Part shown: positions 1-7,808 of the stretch, in pieces
Layout: each line of letters starts with the position of its first letter
Position numbering within the stretch: position 1 is the stretch's first letter
Assembly (NCBI GenBank): GCA_964348225.1
Contig: CAYGBM010000016.1
Span: 1 to 36,489, forward strand
Length of the DNA stretch: 36,489 nucleotides
Direction of reading: 5' to 3'
Origin: CAYGBM01 sp964348225
GTDB taxonomy: Bacteria; Patescibacteriota; Minisyncoccia; Minisyncoccales; CG1-02-41-26
Notes under the pieces: model-generated
Databases searched by the model: none
The model's input: the letters and a program-made list of their open reading frames with translations, nothing else
What the model was told of the DNA's origin: nothing
Made by a program: the position numbers and the translations under genes

Positions 1-711
1 GACGGCCTTGCAGTAAAACTTCAATGGGCTATTTTTGAATCGTTCGTCTACTTTTCGGATATTTTGATAAAAATTAGGGAATTCTTCTTTGAGTATCTTT
101 TTCTCTTCTTTTGGACCAAGGAAACGTAGGATATTTATTGCGAAATATTCTCCTGGACCTTTTTTGGGATATATTTTTTTCTCTAAGCCGTATTTCTCAG
201 CAAGTCGCTCTATTGCTTGAAAAATATTCTCATTATCAGGAAAAATATTTAATGCTAAAGAATCTGCTAAGTAGGTTCTTTTAATTCTTGCAGAGAAATT
301 AATTTCCTCCAGTTCTCTCTTTGCCTTCTCCATCTTTGTCTTATTGTATCGAACACTAGCAATATTTAATCTTTCTTCCTTAACCGTTTCAAAATTATCC
401 CCTTCATAAACAGAATCCTCCTCGTACAAAAATGTGAAATGCCATGTGTGTTTTGGATATTGGTAAATAAAAGGTTTATCTCCCTTGCGATATTTTGACA
501 AACTCTCGCAAGAATCACATATAGCTAATTCTGGTTTGTCTTTTTTAATCGCTTCAATAAGTTCCTTTTGAATCGCCTCTATATCTTCAAGTGTTTCTTT
601 GTTTTTCTCAGAGCCTTTATTTTTCCCCAAAACGCAATTTAAAGTTAAATTAAAGACACGTCGTGGTGGCTTAAAAATAATCTCGGATTTATTTTCTTCT
701 CCATTTGCCAT
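1..711 (-). CDS. hypothetical protein, partial (runs off left edge)
   Basis: Open reading frame of 237 codons without a stop, starting ATG at 711 (MANGEENKSEII) and leaving the window at base 1, so its C-terminus is missing. It is hydrophilic and lysine/glutamate rich, with no signal peptide or membrane segment. An HxT-like segment (HTWHFTFLYEED, about residues 88-99) recalls the first motif of 2H/LigT phosphoesterases, but the second motif is not visible, so this is only a weak hint. The gene starts 11 nt after the 3' end of tRNA-Lys on the same strand and may be co-transcribed with it. I see no Shine-Dalgarno sequence. I do not recognise the family. Confidence 0.6.
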   Translation of the reverse strand, partial: MANGEENKSEIIFKPPRRVFNLTLNCVLGKNKGSEKNKETLEDIEAIQKELIEAIKKDKPELAICDSCESLSKYRKGDKPFIYQYPKHTWHFTFLYEEDSVYEGDNFETVKEERLNIASVRYNKTKMEKAKRELEEINFSARIKRTYLADSLALNIFPDNENIFQAIERLAEKYGLEKKIYPKKGPGEYFAINILRFLGPKEEKKILKEEFPNFYQNIRKVDERFKNSPLKFYCKAV

Positions 712-722
712 TTGATTAAATA

Positions 723-793
723 TGCCCCCAGAAGGAATCGAACCCTCATCAATTGCTTAAAAGGCAACTGCTTTACCACTAAGCTATGGGGGC
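723..793 (-). tRNA. tRNA-Lys (UUU)
   Basis: A full cloverleaf reads on the minus strand: 7-bp acceptor (GCCCCCA with TGGGGGC), D stem GCTT/AAGC, anticodon stem GTTGC/GCAAT around loop CTTTTAA (anticodon UUU) and T arm GAGGG-TTCGATT-CCTTC. The discriminator is A and no CCA is encoded. It lies 10 nt after the dnaJ stop and 11 nt before the next gene, so it is probably cut from a dnaK-dnaJ read-through transcript. Confidence 0.93.
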
Positions 794-803
794 AGCACGG
801 CTG

Positions 804-1919
804 CTATAAACCTTCTCTCTTTAATTGGTTTAATAATTCTTTTTGTTTTTTGGTTAATTTTTTGGGGGTTTCAAGTTGGATTTCAACAAACAAGTGTCCT
901 CTGCCCCAGCCTGAGAAATGAGGAATACCTTTGCTGGAAATCTTAAAAACCTTGCCAGATTCTGTGCCTTGAGGAACTTTAAGCATTAGCTTTTTTTTGC
1001 CTCGTGGTGAGCTGGTCGAATCATCTAGGGTCGGCACTTCAATTTCACCACCAAGAACTGCTTTGGAAAAAGAAACAGGTAAAGACAGATATAAATTATC
1101 GCCTCTTCTCTTGAATAAGGGGTGTGCTTTGACAAAAACCTTAACATATAGATTACCTCTTCTGCCTCCTCTTTTGCCAGCATCCCCTTTGCCCTCAAGC
1201 TTGATTGTTTGGCCTGTGTCAACGCCAGGGGGAACGAACACCTTAATATTTTCATCGTCCCGAATCCGACCTTCTCCTTTACAAACATTGCAGGGCTTTT
1301 CTGGTATTTTGCCCTCGCCCTGGCATTCCGGACAAACAACATAACGGGTGATTGTGCCAAGAATGGTTTTTTGCATCTGCTGAACCTGGCCTGTGCCCCG
1401 GCAGCTGAAACATTCTTTAATCTTAGAGCCTGGCTCACCCCCTGAACCCTGGCACCTCTGGCAATTTACCATTTTATCCAAAACAATGTTTTCTTCAACC
1501 CCTTTCAAGGTATCTTCTAAATTAATCTTTATTGCAATTTCAACGTCATCTCCCCTGTTCATTTCTTTTTTTCTCGCTCCTTGACCAAATCCAAAAAGAT
1601 CTTCAAATAAATCGCCAAAGTCAACCCCCTCAAAGCCGCCTTTTGCGCCTTGCCAAAAAGAACCGAAATCAAACCCTCCAAAGCCTTGACCAAAGTTTGG
1701 GTCAAAGCCCTTGCCATCGCCAAAAACCCTGCCAAACTTGTCATACTGGGCTCGTTTTTCCTTGTTTGACAAAACCTGGTATGCCTCACTCACTTCTTTG
1801 AATTTCTTTTCATCACCTCCCTTGTCTGGATGATATTTATGGGCAAGCTTCCGATATGCCTTTTTAATGTCTTCTTGAGAGGCGTTGCGTTGAATACCAA
1901 GTATAGTGTAGTAGTCCAT
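804..1919 (-). CDS. dnaJ: chaperone DnaJ (Hsp40)
   Basis: Co-chaperone that delivers unfolded clients to DnaK and stimulates its ATPase in the cytoplasm. The 371-aa protein has the N-terminal J domain with the HPD tripeptide (KYHPDKGG, about residue 30), a Gly/Phe-rich stretch (about 65-115), four CxxCxGxG zinc-finger repeats (CQRCQGSG, CFSCRGTG, CPECQGEG, CNVCKGEG) and the C-terminal client-binding domains, so it is a complete type I DnaJ of usual length. It follows dnaK by about 100 nt of AT-rich sequence and is followed by tRNA-Lys. No Shine-Dalgarno sequence precedes the ATG. Confidence 0.97.
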   Translation of the reverse strand: MDYYTILGIQRNASQEDIKKAYRKLAHKYHPDKGGDEKKFKEVSEAYQVLSNKEKRAQYDKFGRVFGDGKGFDPNFGQGFGGFDFGSFWQGAKGGFEGVDFGDLFEDLFGFGQGARKKEMNRGDDVEIAIKINLEDTLKGVEENIVLDKMVNCQRCQGSGGEPGSKIKECFSCRGTGQVQQMQKTILGTITRYVVCPECQGEGKIPEKPCNVCKGEGRIRDDENIKVFVPPGVDTGQTIKLEGKGDAGKRGGRRGNLYVKVFVKAHPLFKRRGDNLYLSLPVSFSKAVLGGEIEVPTLDDSTSSPRGKKKLMLKVPQGTESGKVFKISSKGIPHFSGWGRGHLFVEIQLETPKKLTKKQKELLNQLKREGL

Positions 1920-2020
1920 AAAACAATCTAAAACCTAAAAACTAAAATCTAAAAACCACAAGTAAAAACTTAAAAGATTTAAGATTTTAGATGTAGATTT
2001 TACTTTTTAGATTTAAGATT
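1920..2020. repeat. AT-rich imperfect repeat between dnaK and dnaJ
   Basis: The spacer is built from variations of AAAATCTAAA and AGATTTAAGATTTT, partly as inverted copies, so its transcript could fold. Similar AT-rich repeats recur in the 23S insertions and inside the murF-like gene. I see no promoter or clear terminator in it. Confidence 0.5.
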
Positions 2021-3925
2021 TTACTTTTCTTTGTATTCTCCTTCTTCTGCTTTTTTCTCTTTATCATCCTCTTTTTCCTTAGATTTCTCTTGCTTGTCCT
2101 CTGGAGCTTTAGCGGAGGAGGAGGCAGCCTTGTACATTTCAGCCCCTATTTTCTGGATTGCCTGGGATAAATCTGAAACTTTTGACTTAATTTCTTCTAT
2201 GTTATCACCATCTTTTACTTTTTTCAATTCCTCAACTTTACCTTCAATCTCTTTCTTCTTATCTTGAGCAACCTTATCTCCAGCTTCTCTCAAAGTCTTC
2301 TCGGTTGTGTAAATCAAGTTATCAGCTAAGTTCCTCTGCTCAATAATTTCCTTTTTCTTCTTATCTTCTTCAGCGTGCGCTTCTGCGTCTTTTTTCATCC
2401 TCTCAATTTCTTCTTTATCAATGCCGCAAGAGCCCTCTATTCTGATTGACTGCGATTTGCCAGTAGCTTTATCTTTAGCTGAAACACTCAAAATACCATT
2501 GGCATCAATATCAAAGCTAACTTCAACCTGGGGTATACCCCGAGGGGCTGGCGGAATACCATCTAAAATAAACCTGCCAAGGGTCTTGTTGTCTTGAGCC
2601 ATGGGTCTTTCACCCTGTAAAACATGAATTTCAACTGAGGTTTGGTTGTCAGCAGCTGTTGAAAAAACCTGGGTTTTAGAGGTCGGCACAGTAGTGTTTT
2701 TGGCAATCAAGGTGGTGTTAACCCTGCCCAATGTTTCAATACCCAAGCCAAGGGGCGTAACATCAAGCAACAAAACATCTTTCATTTCTCCCTGCAAAAC
2801 ACCAGCTTGAACAGCAGCGCCGACAGCCACAACCTCATCAGGGTTAATCTCTTTGTTTGGCTCTTTGCCAAAAAGCTTTTTAATTTCCTCTCTAATTTTG
2901 GGCATTCTTGTTTGCCCACCAACCAAAACCACTTCTTCAATATCTTCAGGTTTAAGATTAATTTCCTTCAAGGTGCTTTTGACTAACTCAATGGATTTTT
3001 CAATATAATCTGCAACCATATTCTCAAGCTGAGCTCTACTTAGCTTTAAGAGAAGATGCTTTGGCCCTGTCTCACCAGAAGTAATAAAAGGAAGATTTAT
3101 TTCTGTTTCCAAGCTGCCAGATAACTCTATTTTCGCTTTTTCAGCAGCCTCTTTGATCCTTTGTAAAGCCAAGGTATCTTTTGACAAATCAATCCCCTGC
3201 TCTTTTTTGAATTCTTTTACTATCCAGTCCATTACCTTTTGGTCAAAGTCGTCTCCGCCAAGATGGGTATCACCGCCCGTACCTTTAACCTCTACTGTGT
3301 CTTCTGCAACGTCCAAAACAGAAATATCAAATGTTCCACCGCCAAAATCAAAAACTACAATCTGCTGGTCTTTCTTTTTTGTTAAACCATAAGCTAAAGC
3401 AGCAGCTGTTGGCTCGTTAATTACTCTTTTAACCTTCAAGCCTGCCACCTCTCCTGCAACCTTTGTTGCCTTTCTCTGGGAATCATCAAAATAGGCAGGG
3501 CAGGTAATTATTGCCTCTTCTATTTTTTCTCCCAGCTTGTCTTCAGCATCCTGCTTTAACTTTTGCAAAATCATAGCAGAAACCTCAGGGGGTGTGTACC
3601 ATCTCTCTCCCATTTTAACTTCAACCCCTCCATCAGACCTTTCTTTGATTTCATAAGGCAAAAGCTCTTTATCTCTTTTAACCTCTTTATCAGAAAATCT
3701 CCTGCCCATTAATCTCTTAATGGAGAAAATGGTGTTCTTTGCGTTGGTAATAGCCTGCCTTTTAGCCACTACCCCAACCAGCCTTTCGTTGTTTTTGGTT
3801 AAAGCAACAACAGAAGGAGTGGTTCTTGTGCCTTCTTTGTTTTCAATAATCTTGGGTTCGCCAGCCTCAATCACAGCCATAGCTGAGTTGGTTGTGCCCA
3901 AGTCAATACCTAATATTTTTGGCAT
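2021..3925 (-). CDS. dnaK: chaperone DnaK (Hsp70)
   Basis: ATP-driven chaperone of the cytoplasm. The 634-aa sequence starts MPKILGIDLGTTNSAMAV, the phosphate-binding loop of the Hsp70 ATPase, and carries FDFGGGTFDISVLD and the linker LLLDVTPLGLGIET before the substrate-binding domain. A charged lid ends in the low-complexity tail EKEDDKEKKAEEGEYKEK. It lies in the order hrcA, grpE, hsp20, dnaK, dnaJ. A -10 box (TAGAAT, 3931-3936) is only 5 nt from the ATG and there is no Shine-Dalgarno sequence, so a leaderless mRNA is likely. I found no CIRCE operator. Confidence 0.98.
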   Translation of the reverse strand: MPKILGIDLGTTNSAMAVIEAGEPKIIENKEGTRTTPSVVALTKNNERLVGVVAKRQAITNAKNTIFSIKRLMGRRFSDKEVKRDKELLPYEIKERSDGGVEVKMGERWYTPPEVSAMILQKLKQDAEDKLGEKIEEAIITCPAYFDDSQRKATKVAGEVAGLKVKRVINEPTAAALAYGLTKKKDQQIVVFDFGGGTFDISVLDVAEDTVEVKGTGGDTHLGGDDFDQKVMDWIVKEFKKEQGIDLSKDTLALQRIKEAAEKAKIELSGSLETEINLPFITSGETGPKHLLLKLSRAQLENMVADYIEKSIELVKSTLKEINLKPEDIEEVVLVGGQTRMPKIREEIKKLFGKEPNKEINPDEVVAVGAAVQAGVLQGEMKDVLLLDVTPLGLGIETLGRVNTTLIAKNTTVPTSKTQVFSTAADNQTSVEIHVLQGERPMAQDNKTLGRFILDGIPPAPRGIPQVEVSFDIDANGILSVSAKDKATGKSQSIRIEGSCGIDKEEIERMKKDAEAHAEEDKKKKEIIEQRNLADNLIYTTEKTLREAGDKVAQDKKKEIEGKVEELKKVKDGDNIEEIKSKVSDLSQAIQKIGAEMYKAASSSAKAPEDKQEKSKEKEDDKEKKAEEGEYKEK

Positions 3926-3930
3926 GTTTT

Positions 3931-3936
3931 ATTCTA
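3931..3936 (-). promoter_or_regulatory. -10 element of dnaK, very close to its start codon
   Basis: TAGAAT on the minus strand ends 5 nt before the dnaK ATG, placing the transcript start at or within a base or two of the start codon. The -35 region is weak (a TTCTTA-like hexamer at about 16 nt). Inferred leaderless promoter. Confidence 0.45.
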
Positions 3937-4053
3937 ACGGATTATGAAACAATAAGAATACAGATGCTCTGGCAGCTTACTTCAGCAACTGCCCTTGTGC
4001 TTAATTATATTCTTACCGTTCCCTATTCCGCAATTACTTTAATGACTAAACTT

Positions 4054-4084
4054 CCCCTCCGAACAACGTTAACGTTCGGGAGGG
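4054..4084. terminator. terminator-like hairpin between hsp20 and dnaK
   Basis: CCCTCCGAAC and GTTCGGGAGGG face each other around AACGTTAAC with one bulge. A T-run follows only on the plus strand (4086-4090), so on the minus strand, where the genes lie, it would act as a processing or stability hairpin rather than a classical terminator. Confidence 0.4.
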
Positions 4085-4105
4085 ATTTTTAATCTTAAAG
4101 CAAAC

Positions 4106-4570
4106 TTAGGCTTTTTTGGTTTTTACCTCAACTTTTACTTTTTTCTCTGGTTTCTTTTTGGGAGTAAGTTTTGGAACAGTAACTTTCAAAACTCCTTTTT
4201 CATAATCAGCTACTGCTTTTGATTCTTGAACATCAACGGGCAAAGGAATTACTCTTCTGAAATATCCCCTGCTCATTTCCTTTCTATAATAACCTTTTTT
4301 CTTCTCTTCTGTTTTTTGCTCGCCCTTAGCTTCAACCTTGAGCATATCGTTTTTCACTTCAACATCTATATTCTTGGGCTCAATACCTGGCAATTCAAAC
4401 TCAGCCACCACATTACCGTTGTCCTCGTAAACATCAACCCTTGGAGTTCTCATCAGAGGGCCTTTTGGGGTTCTTGGCATCCATTTTTCCGGCCTTCCCC
4501 AAATCTCTGACCCGTCATCTTCAAACCACTTGTCTAAATCCCGAAAGGGATGATATGGAATTAAAGGCAT
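4106..4570 (-). CDS. small heat-shock protein, Hsp20/alpha-crystallin family
   Basis: ATP-independent holdase that keeps aggregation-prone proteins soluble. The 154-aa product has a short N-terminal arm (MPLIPYHPFRDLDKWFED), an alpha-crystallin domain of about 90 residues (from TPRVDVYEDNGNVVAEFELPG) with the conserved GVL signature in EKGVLKVTVPK, and a very basic tail. It sits 17 nt after grpE and about 180 nt before dnaK, which places it in the heat-shock block. No Shine-Dalgarno sequence is visible. Confidence 0.93.
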   Translation of the reverse strand: MPLIPYHPFRDLDKWFEDDGSEIWGRPEKWMPRTPKGPLMRTPRVDVYEDNGNVVAEFELPGIEPKNIDVEVKNDMLKVEAKGEQKTEEKKKGYYRKEMSRGYFRRVIPLPVDVQESKAVADYEKGVLKVTVPKLTPKKKPEKKVKVEVKTKKA

Positions 4571-4587
4571 AAAATTTAATTTGTAAT

Positions 4588-5178
4588 TTATTTTGCGACC
4601 TTTACTTTTGCTGGTCTTAATAATTGATTGTTTACTAAATAGCCCTTTTGGATAACTTCAACAACAGTACCCGGTTCCACTTCATCTTTTTCAATTTCCT
4701 CAATTGCCTCATGAAAATTCGGGTCAAATTGCTCACCCATTGCTTCTATTTCTCTGAGCCCATAGCTTTCTAAGATTCCTTTGAATTGGTTCTCTATTTG
4801 TAAAATCCCCTGTATCCATTCATTCTCTTTTAATTTACTGGGAATATGCTCTTTTGCTTTTTCTAGGTTTTCATAAACAGCAAGCATATTTAAAATGCAA
4901 TTCTGTTCTGTATAATTTCGTGTACTTTTGCTTCTTTCTTCCTCTTCTCTTTTATAATTTACAAAATCAGCTTTAGCTCTCTGCCAGCCAGCCAGATATT
5001 CATCTCTCAACTTTTGACAGTCTTGGATCTCTTTTTTTAGCTCTGTAATATCCGCCTTTTCATCGCCCTCCAAAAGCCTTGTCTCCTCTTCAGGTGCTTC
5101 AAGAAGAGGTTTTGTTTCTTCCTTTGTTTTTTCCTTTTTTCTCTGCTTTTGTTTGGTTTTCTTTTTGGTTTTTGCCAT
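4588..5178 (-). CDS. grpE: nucleotide exchange factor GrpE
   Basis: Releases ADP from DnaK. The 196-aa sequence has a Lys/Glu-rich disordered N-terminus (about 1-45), a long coiled coil (ADITELKKEIQDCQKLRDEY) and the C-terminal beta domain with the family pattern FDPNFHEAIEEIE and GTVVEVIQKGYLVNNQLLRPAKVKV. It follows hrcA by 68 nt; that gap is almost wholly occupied by a three-way-junction repeat. GGGTGAAGTAAG precedes the ATG. Confidence 0.95.
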   Translation of the reverse strand: MAKTKKKTKQKQRKKEKTKEETKPLLEAPEEETRLLEGDEKADITELKKEIQDCQKLRDEYLAGWQRAKADFVNYKREEEERSKSTRNYTEQNCILNMLAVYENLEKAKEHIPSKLKENEWIQGILQIENQFKGILESYGLREIEAMGEQFDPNFHEAIEEIEKDEVEPGTVVEVIQKGYLVNNQLLRPAKVKVAK

Positions 5179-5187
5179 ACTTACTTC

Positions 5188-5256
5188 ACCCTGTTAAATA
5201 ATCCAACACTTTTGTCTAAAAGTGTTGGATTGCCGCGAAGCGGCATTTAACAGGGT
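5188..5256. repeat. three-way-junction repeat module at the hrcA-grpE boundary
   Basis: Outer arms ACCCTGTTAAAT (5188-5199) and ATTTAACAGGGT (5245-5256) are perfectly complementary. Between them lie two abutting hairpins: 14 bp with a 4-nt loop (5200-5231) and GCCGC-GAA-GCGGC (5232-5244). There is no unpaired base at the junction. The hrcA stop codon lies in the outer arm. The same outer arms recur three times in tandem before 23S and in the 23S processing stem. Confidence 0.85.
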
Positions 5257-6008
5257 AAATTCTCCATCACATCTATTAAAGAATTAACCAATTGGATATT
5301 CCTTTTAAAGTCCATTCTTTTTGGACCCAAAATAGCCAAGGTAGGCTGTGAAGTCTTGTTTTTTGCAACCACTGGTTTGCCAACAATAACACTGAACTCT
5401 TTTTCTTTAAGGGGCAATTCTTTGCCAATATAAATTTTTATTTTCTCGTCTTTTTTAAACTGAATCTTTTTAATGTTTTTCTCAAAATCATTCACTAAGT
5501 CCATAAAATATTTAAAGTAATCTATATTACTGAACTCGGGCGCTTTGACAATTTCTTCCCAGCCCTCTTTCCAAAAAATATCAGAATCCTCAAAATGAAC
5601 AAAGCCTAAATTAGAAGAGGCTAAAGCCAAATTCCTTGCAATTTCATGGGAAAGTTTTAGCATATCATTCATCTCGCCGAAAAGAGAATAAAAACTATCA
5701 ATGGTTTTGTCAGCCTGGTGTTCAGCTTGGTCTTCAGCAAAAAAACTATCCACAAAAAATCTATAACCCTTGTCTGTTGGTACCCTGCCGCTTGAAATAT
5801 GAGGCTTTTGCAAAAAACCATGCTGAGTTAACTCAACCAAATCCAGCCTTATGGTGGCTGGGCAAACTTCTAAATCACACTCGTTTTTCAAAAAATCAGA
5901 GCTTATAGGAAAAGCATTTTTGATGTATTCATCAACCACGGTTTGAAGTATTAACTTTTGCCTATGGGTCTTCTGCCCTCCAAGATTGTTAACTTTAACT
6001 TTTGCCAT
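5247..6008 (-). CDS. hrcA: heat-shock repressor HrcA (short form)
   Basis: Winged-helix repressor of chaperone genes that normally binds CIRCE. The N-terminal domain is clear (LILQTVVDEYIKNAFPISSD, CPATIRLDLVELTQHGFLQ, SSGRVPTDKGYRFFVDSFF). The rest is a reduced GAF-like domain ending VVGKPVVAKNKTSQPTLAILGPKRMDFKRN. At 253 aa it is well below the usual length of about 340. It heads the grpE-hsp20-dnaK-dnaJ block, but I see no CIRCE (TTAGCACTC, 9 nt, GAGTGCTAA) before any of these genes. Its mRNA leader is an array of hairpins. Confidence 0.88.
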   Translation of the reverse strand: MAKVKVNNLGGQKTHRQKLILQTVVDEYIKNAFPISSDFLKNECDLEVCPATIRLDLVELTQHGFLQKPHISSGRVPTDKGYRFFVDSFFAEDQAEHQADKTIDSFYSLFGEMNDMLKLSHEIARNLALASSNLGFVHFEDSDIFWKEGWEEIVKAPEFSNIDYFKYFMDLVNDFEKNIKKIQFKKDEKIKIYIGKELPLKEKEFSVIVGKPVVAKNKTSQPTLAILGPKRMDFKRNIQLVNSLIDVMENLPC

Positions 6009-6012
6009 ATTA

Positions 6013-6216
6013 GAACATAGTTGCTCGCTATCGCTCGCAAACTATGTTTTAAGAAACCCTCGGTTTCTAACGTCGCTCTCCCTTCTAAAATTCACCGAGT
6101 GAATTTTAGAAGGGAACCCTGTCTGAGCGACTGTTTTCCTAGACGGGAGGAAATTCTTTCCTCCCGACCCCTCCTTGATGTATCGGAATTTCAATTGTAA
6201 TTGAAATTCCGATACA
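6013..6216 (-). repeat. hairpin-train element, copy A (hrcA leader)
   Basis: A row of stem-loops in plus-strand order: ACATAGT...ACTATGT with GCTCGC/GCTCGC inside (6014-6048); GAAACC-CTC-GGTTTC (6053-6067); a 16-bp stem whose arms begin CCCTTCTAAAATTCAC, inside an outer GTCGCTC/GAGCGAC pair; CGGGAGGAAA-TTC-TTTCCTCCCG (6144-6166); a 17-bp palindrome beginning TGTATCGGAATTTCAAT (6179-6216). The same series, with different bases in the stems, occurs between 23S and 5S (copy B). It makes up nearly the entire predicted 5' leader of hrcA. Confidence 0.85.
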
Positions 6217-6221
6217 ATCAC

Positions 6222-6227
6222 ATTATA
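6222..6227 (-). promoter_or_regulatory. -10 element upstream of hrcA
   Basis: TATAAT on the minus strand, about 6 nt before the 17-bp palindrome, so transcription would begin at its edge. The -35 candidates (TTTTGT or TTGTTA) are weak. Confidence 0.4.
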
Positions 6228-6251
6228 TCAATATTAACATTATAACAAAAC

Positions 6252-6290
6252 AAAATTAGCAGTCAAGACCTCTGACTGCTAATTTTTACC
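6252..6290 (-). terminator. terminator after the substrate-binding protein gene
   Basis: Perfect 14-bp stem (AAAATTAGCAGTCA at 6252-6265 and its complement at 6272-6285) with a 7-nt loop. On the minus strand it is followed by TTTTGTTTTG; a T-run on the plus side could make it bidirectional. Confidence 0.85.
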
Positions 6291-6319
6291 GGGGAGTTTT
6301 TACCCTCTATTAAGACAGA

Positions 6320-7477
6320 CTATTCCTCAACCAAAACAAATTTTCCATCCCTTATCTGAAATACACTCTCTAATGTCCTGGAAGAACCCTTGTCATCAAT
6401 GCTAATCTTTCCAGAAGCTCCTTCAAAATTTCTTAATTTGTATAAGTTATCTTTTATTGACACTGAATCAAAAGAATATCCAGTTTCTATTGCTTGTTTT
6501 ATTATATAAACCGCATCGTATCCCCAGGCAATAAAAAGTGTCTGCTTTGGTTCTTTGTTATATTTTTTGCAATATAGTTCTTTGAGATGAGAGGTTTTCT
6601 CTCCTATTGGGTCTGAAGCTTGAGTCTGATATATGCCTTCAGCAACAGTACCTAAAATATCAATGTGGTTTTCAGTTATAATATCAGAGGTAACTATGGG
6701 TTTTTCAAATCCTAATTCTTTTAGCTGTTTGTAAAAAACCGTCACGCCATCGGTAATAGGGCTGTAGATGCCTTCTGGATTTTTTTGTTTTATCTTAAGA
6801 ATGGTGGTCCTAAAATCACTGCTATCTCCAGGATTAATTGAATATGTCTCAATAATTTCTCCACCTAACTCTTCAAACCTATCTTTGAATATCTTTGAAA
6901 CAGATTGAGACCATTCATTTAATATATTAACTATCACCATCTTCCTGAGATTTAAATCATTGTAAGCAAACAAAGCAGCGCTTTCTCCTGCTGAAGGAGT
7001 CCAAATTCCAATACCAAACACAAAATCCCCGATGTCCTCAATTTCTTTTGCAGAGTCCCACAAAGTGATAACCGGAACTTTAGCTTGTTCAAAGGTGGGT
7101 CCGTTGGCCATAGACTCCAAAAAACTGGCATTTATCCCAGCGCTTATTTTATCAATATTTATCAACTTTACAGCAGCTGTGTCGGCCTTTTCTGGCTTTA
7201 AACCATCATCTTCAACAATTAATTTTATCTTTCTTTGCAATATTCCTCCGCTCTTATTAATTTCCTCAACTGCCAAATTAATACCTTCTAAAAAAGCTTG
7301 GGCAGGCTCTGCCTGGTCGCCAGTGAGATGCAATACAGCTCCAATTCTAACAAACTCCTCTGTTGGTTCTCGCAGAGAAAGCACTAATATCAACCCCGCA
7401 ATAATTATTGCTGCTATCAAAACCGCTGTCTGTATCTTAGTTAATCCTTTATTCTTTTTGAGGAATTTTTTATTCAT
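6320..7477 (-). CDS. membrane-anchored substrate-binding protein, ABC branched-chain amino acid type
   Basis: A 385-aa periplasmic-binding-fold protein (Peripla_BP_6/LivK-like). An uncleaved-looking N-terminal anchor (about residues 16-37, AVLIAAIIIAGLILVLSL) is followed by the type I fold: IGAVLHLTGDQAEPAQAFLEG, LAVEEINKSGGILQRKIKLIVEDD and, later, GIYSPITDGVTVFYKQLKELG. The family captures amino acids or similar ligands for an ABC importer, or serves as a sensor domain. No permease or ATPase gene lies next to it, so the partner is unknown. It forms its own unit and ends at a strong terminator. Confidence 0.87.
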   Translation of the reverse strand: MNKKFLKKNKGLTKIQTAVLIAAIIIAGLILVLSLREPTEEFVRIGAVLHLTGDQAEPAQAFLEGINLAVEEINKSGGILQRKIKLIVEDDGLKPEKADTAAVKLINIDKISAGINASFLESMANGPTFEQAKVPVITLWDSAKEIEDIGDFVFGIGIWTPSAGESAALFAYNDLNLRKMVIVNILNEWSQSVSKIFKDRFEELGGEIIETYSINPGDSSDFRTTILKIKQKNPEGIYSPITDGVTVFYKQLKELGFEKPIVTSDIITENHIDILGTVAEGIYQTQASDPIGEKTSHLKELYCKKYNKEPKQTLFIAWGYDAVYIIKQAIETGYSFDSVSIKDNLYKLRNFEGASGKISIDDKGSSRTLESVFQIRDGKFVLVEE

Positions 7478-7494
7478 ACTTCAAAAAGTTTGGG

Positions 7495-7521
7495 GGGGTA
7501 CCTTGATGTAGATGGCACCCC
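7495..7521 (-). terminator. possible terminator after the small secreted peptide
   Basis: GGGGTGCC and GGTACCCC on the minus strand form an 8-bp stem with one G-U pair, followed by CCCAAACTTTTTG. The T-run is displaced, so this is tentative. Confidence 0.35.
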
Positions 7522-7532
7522 GCCTTTCCTAT

Positions 7533-7736
7533 TTACGGCAACAGAAGTGCCGCAAAATAGTGCCCTATCCACTCCTCCTTCAAATAGAGGCTTCCGCTAC
7601 TGGGATTTATCCAGGAAAGCTCGTGCGACGGGATAAAACCAATGATAAAATCAATGTTTACCCCCGCTTCTATCATCGCCCCCATAGTTATGGCAAAAGC
7701 CATAACTATGACCACAAAAGCAACAACGATCTTCAT
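7533..7736 (-). CDS. small membrane or secreted peptide, unknown
   Basis: A 67-aa product beginning MKIVVAFVVIVMAFAITMGAM, a signal peptide or membrane helix, then a short soluble part rich in aromatic residues (GFIPSHELSWINPSSGSLYLKEEWIGHYFAALLLP). Unlike most genes here it has a strong Shine-Dalgarno sequence (AAAGGGGGTGAG, 4-5 nt before the ATG), which favours a real gene and resembles the cassette at 16.3-17.0 kb. I do not recognise the family. Confidence 0.5.
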   Translation of the reverse strand: MKIVVAFVVIVMAFAITMGAMIEAGVNIDFIIGFIPSHELSWINPSSGSLYLKEEWIGHYFAALLLP

Positions 7737-7808
7737 TTACTCACCCCCTTTCCAATTCTATTTTTCAATTTACTTGTCAGGGCTGTATTTCGTAATTCAG
7801 AGAATAGC

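Noticed and set aside
3937..4105. A CIRCE-like operator upstream of dnaK
   Set aside because: GGCAG...CTGCC and AGCAC/AGCATC fragments are present, but they do not match the TTAGCACTC-N9-GAGTGCTAA pattern in sequence or spacing.
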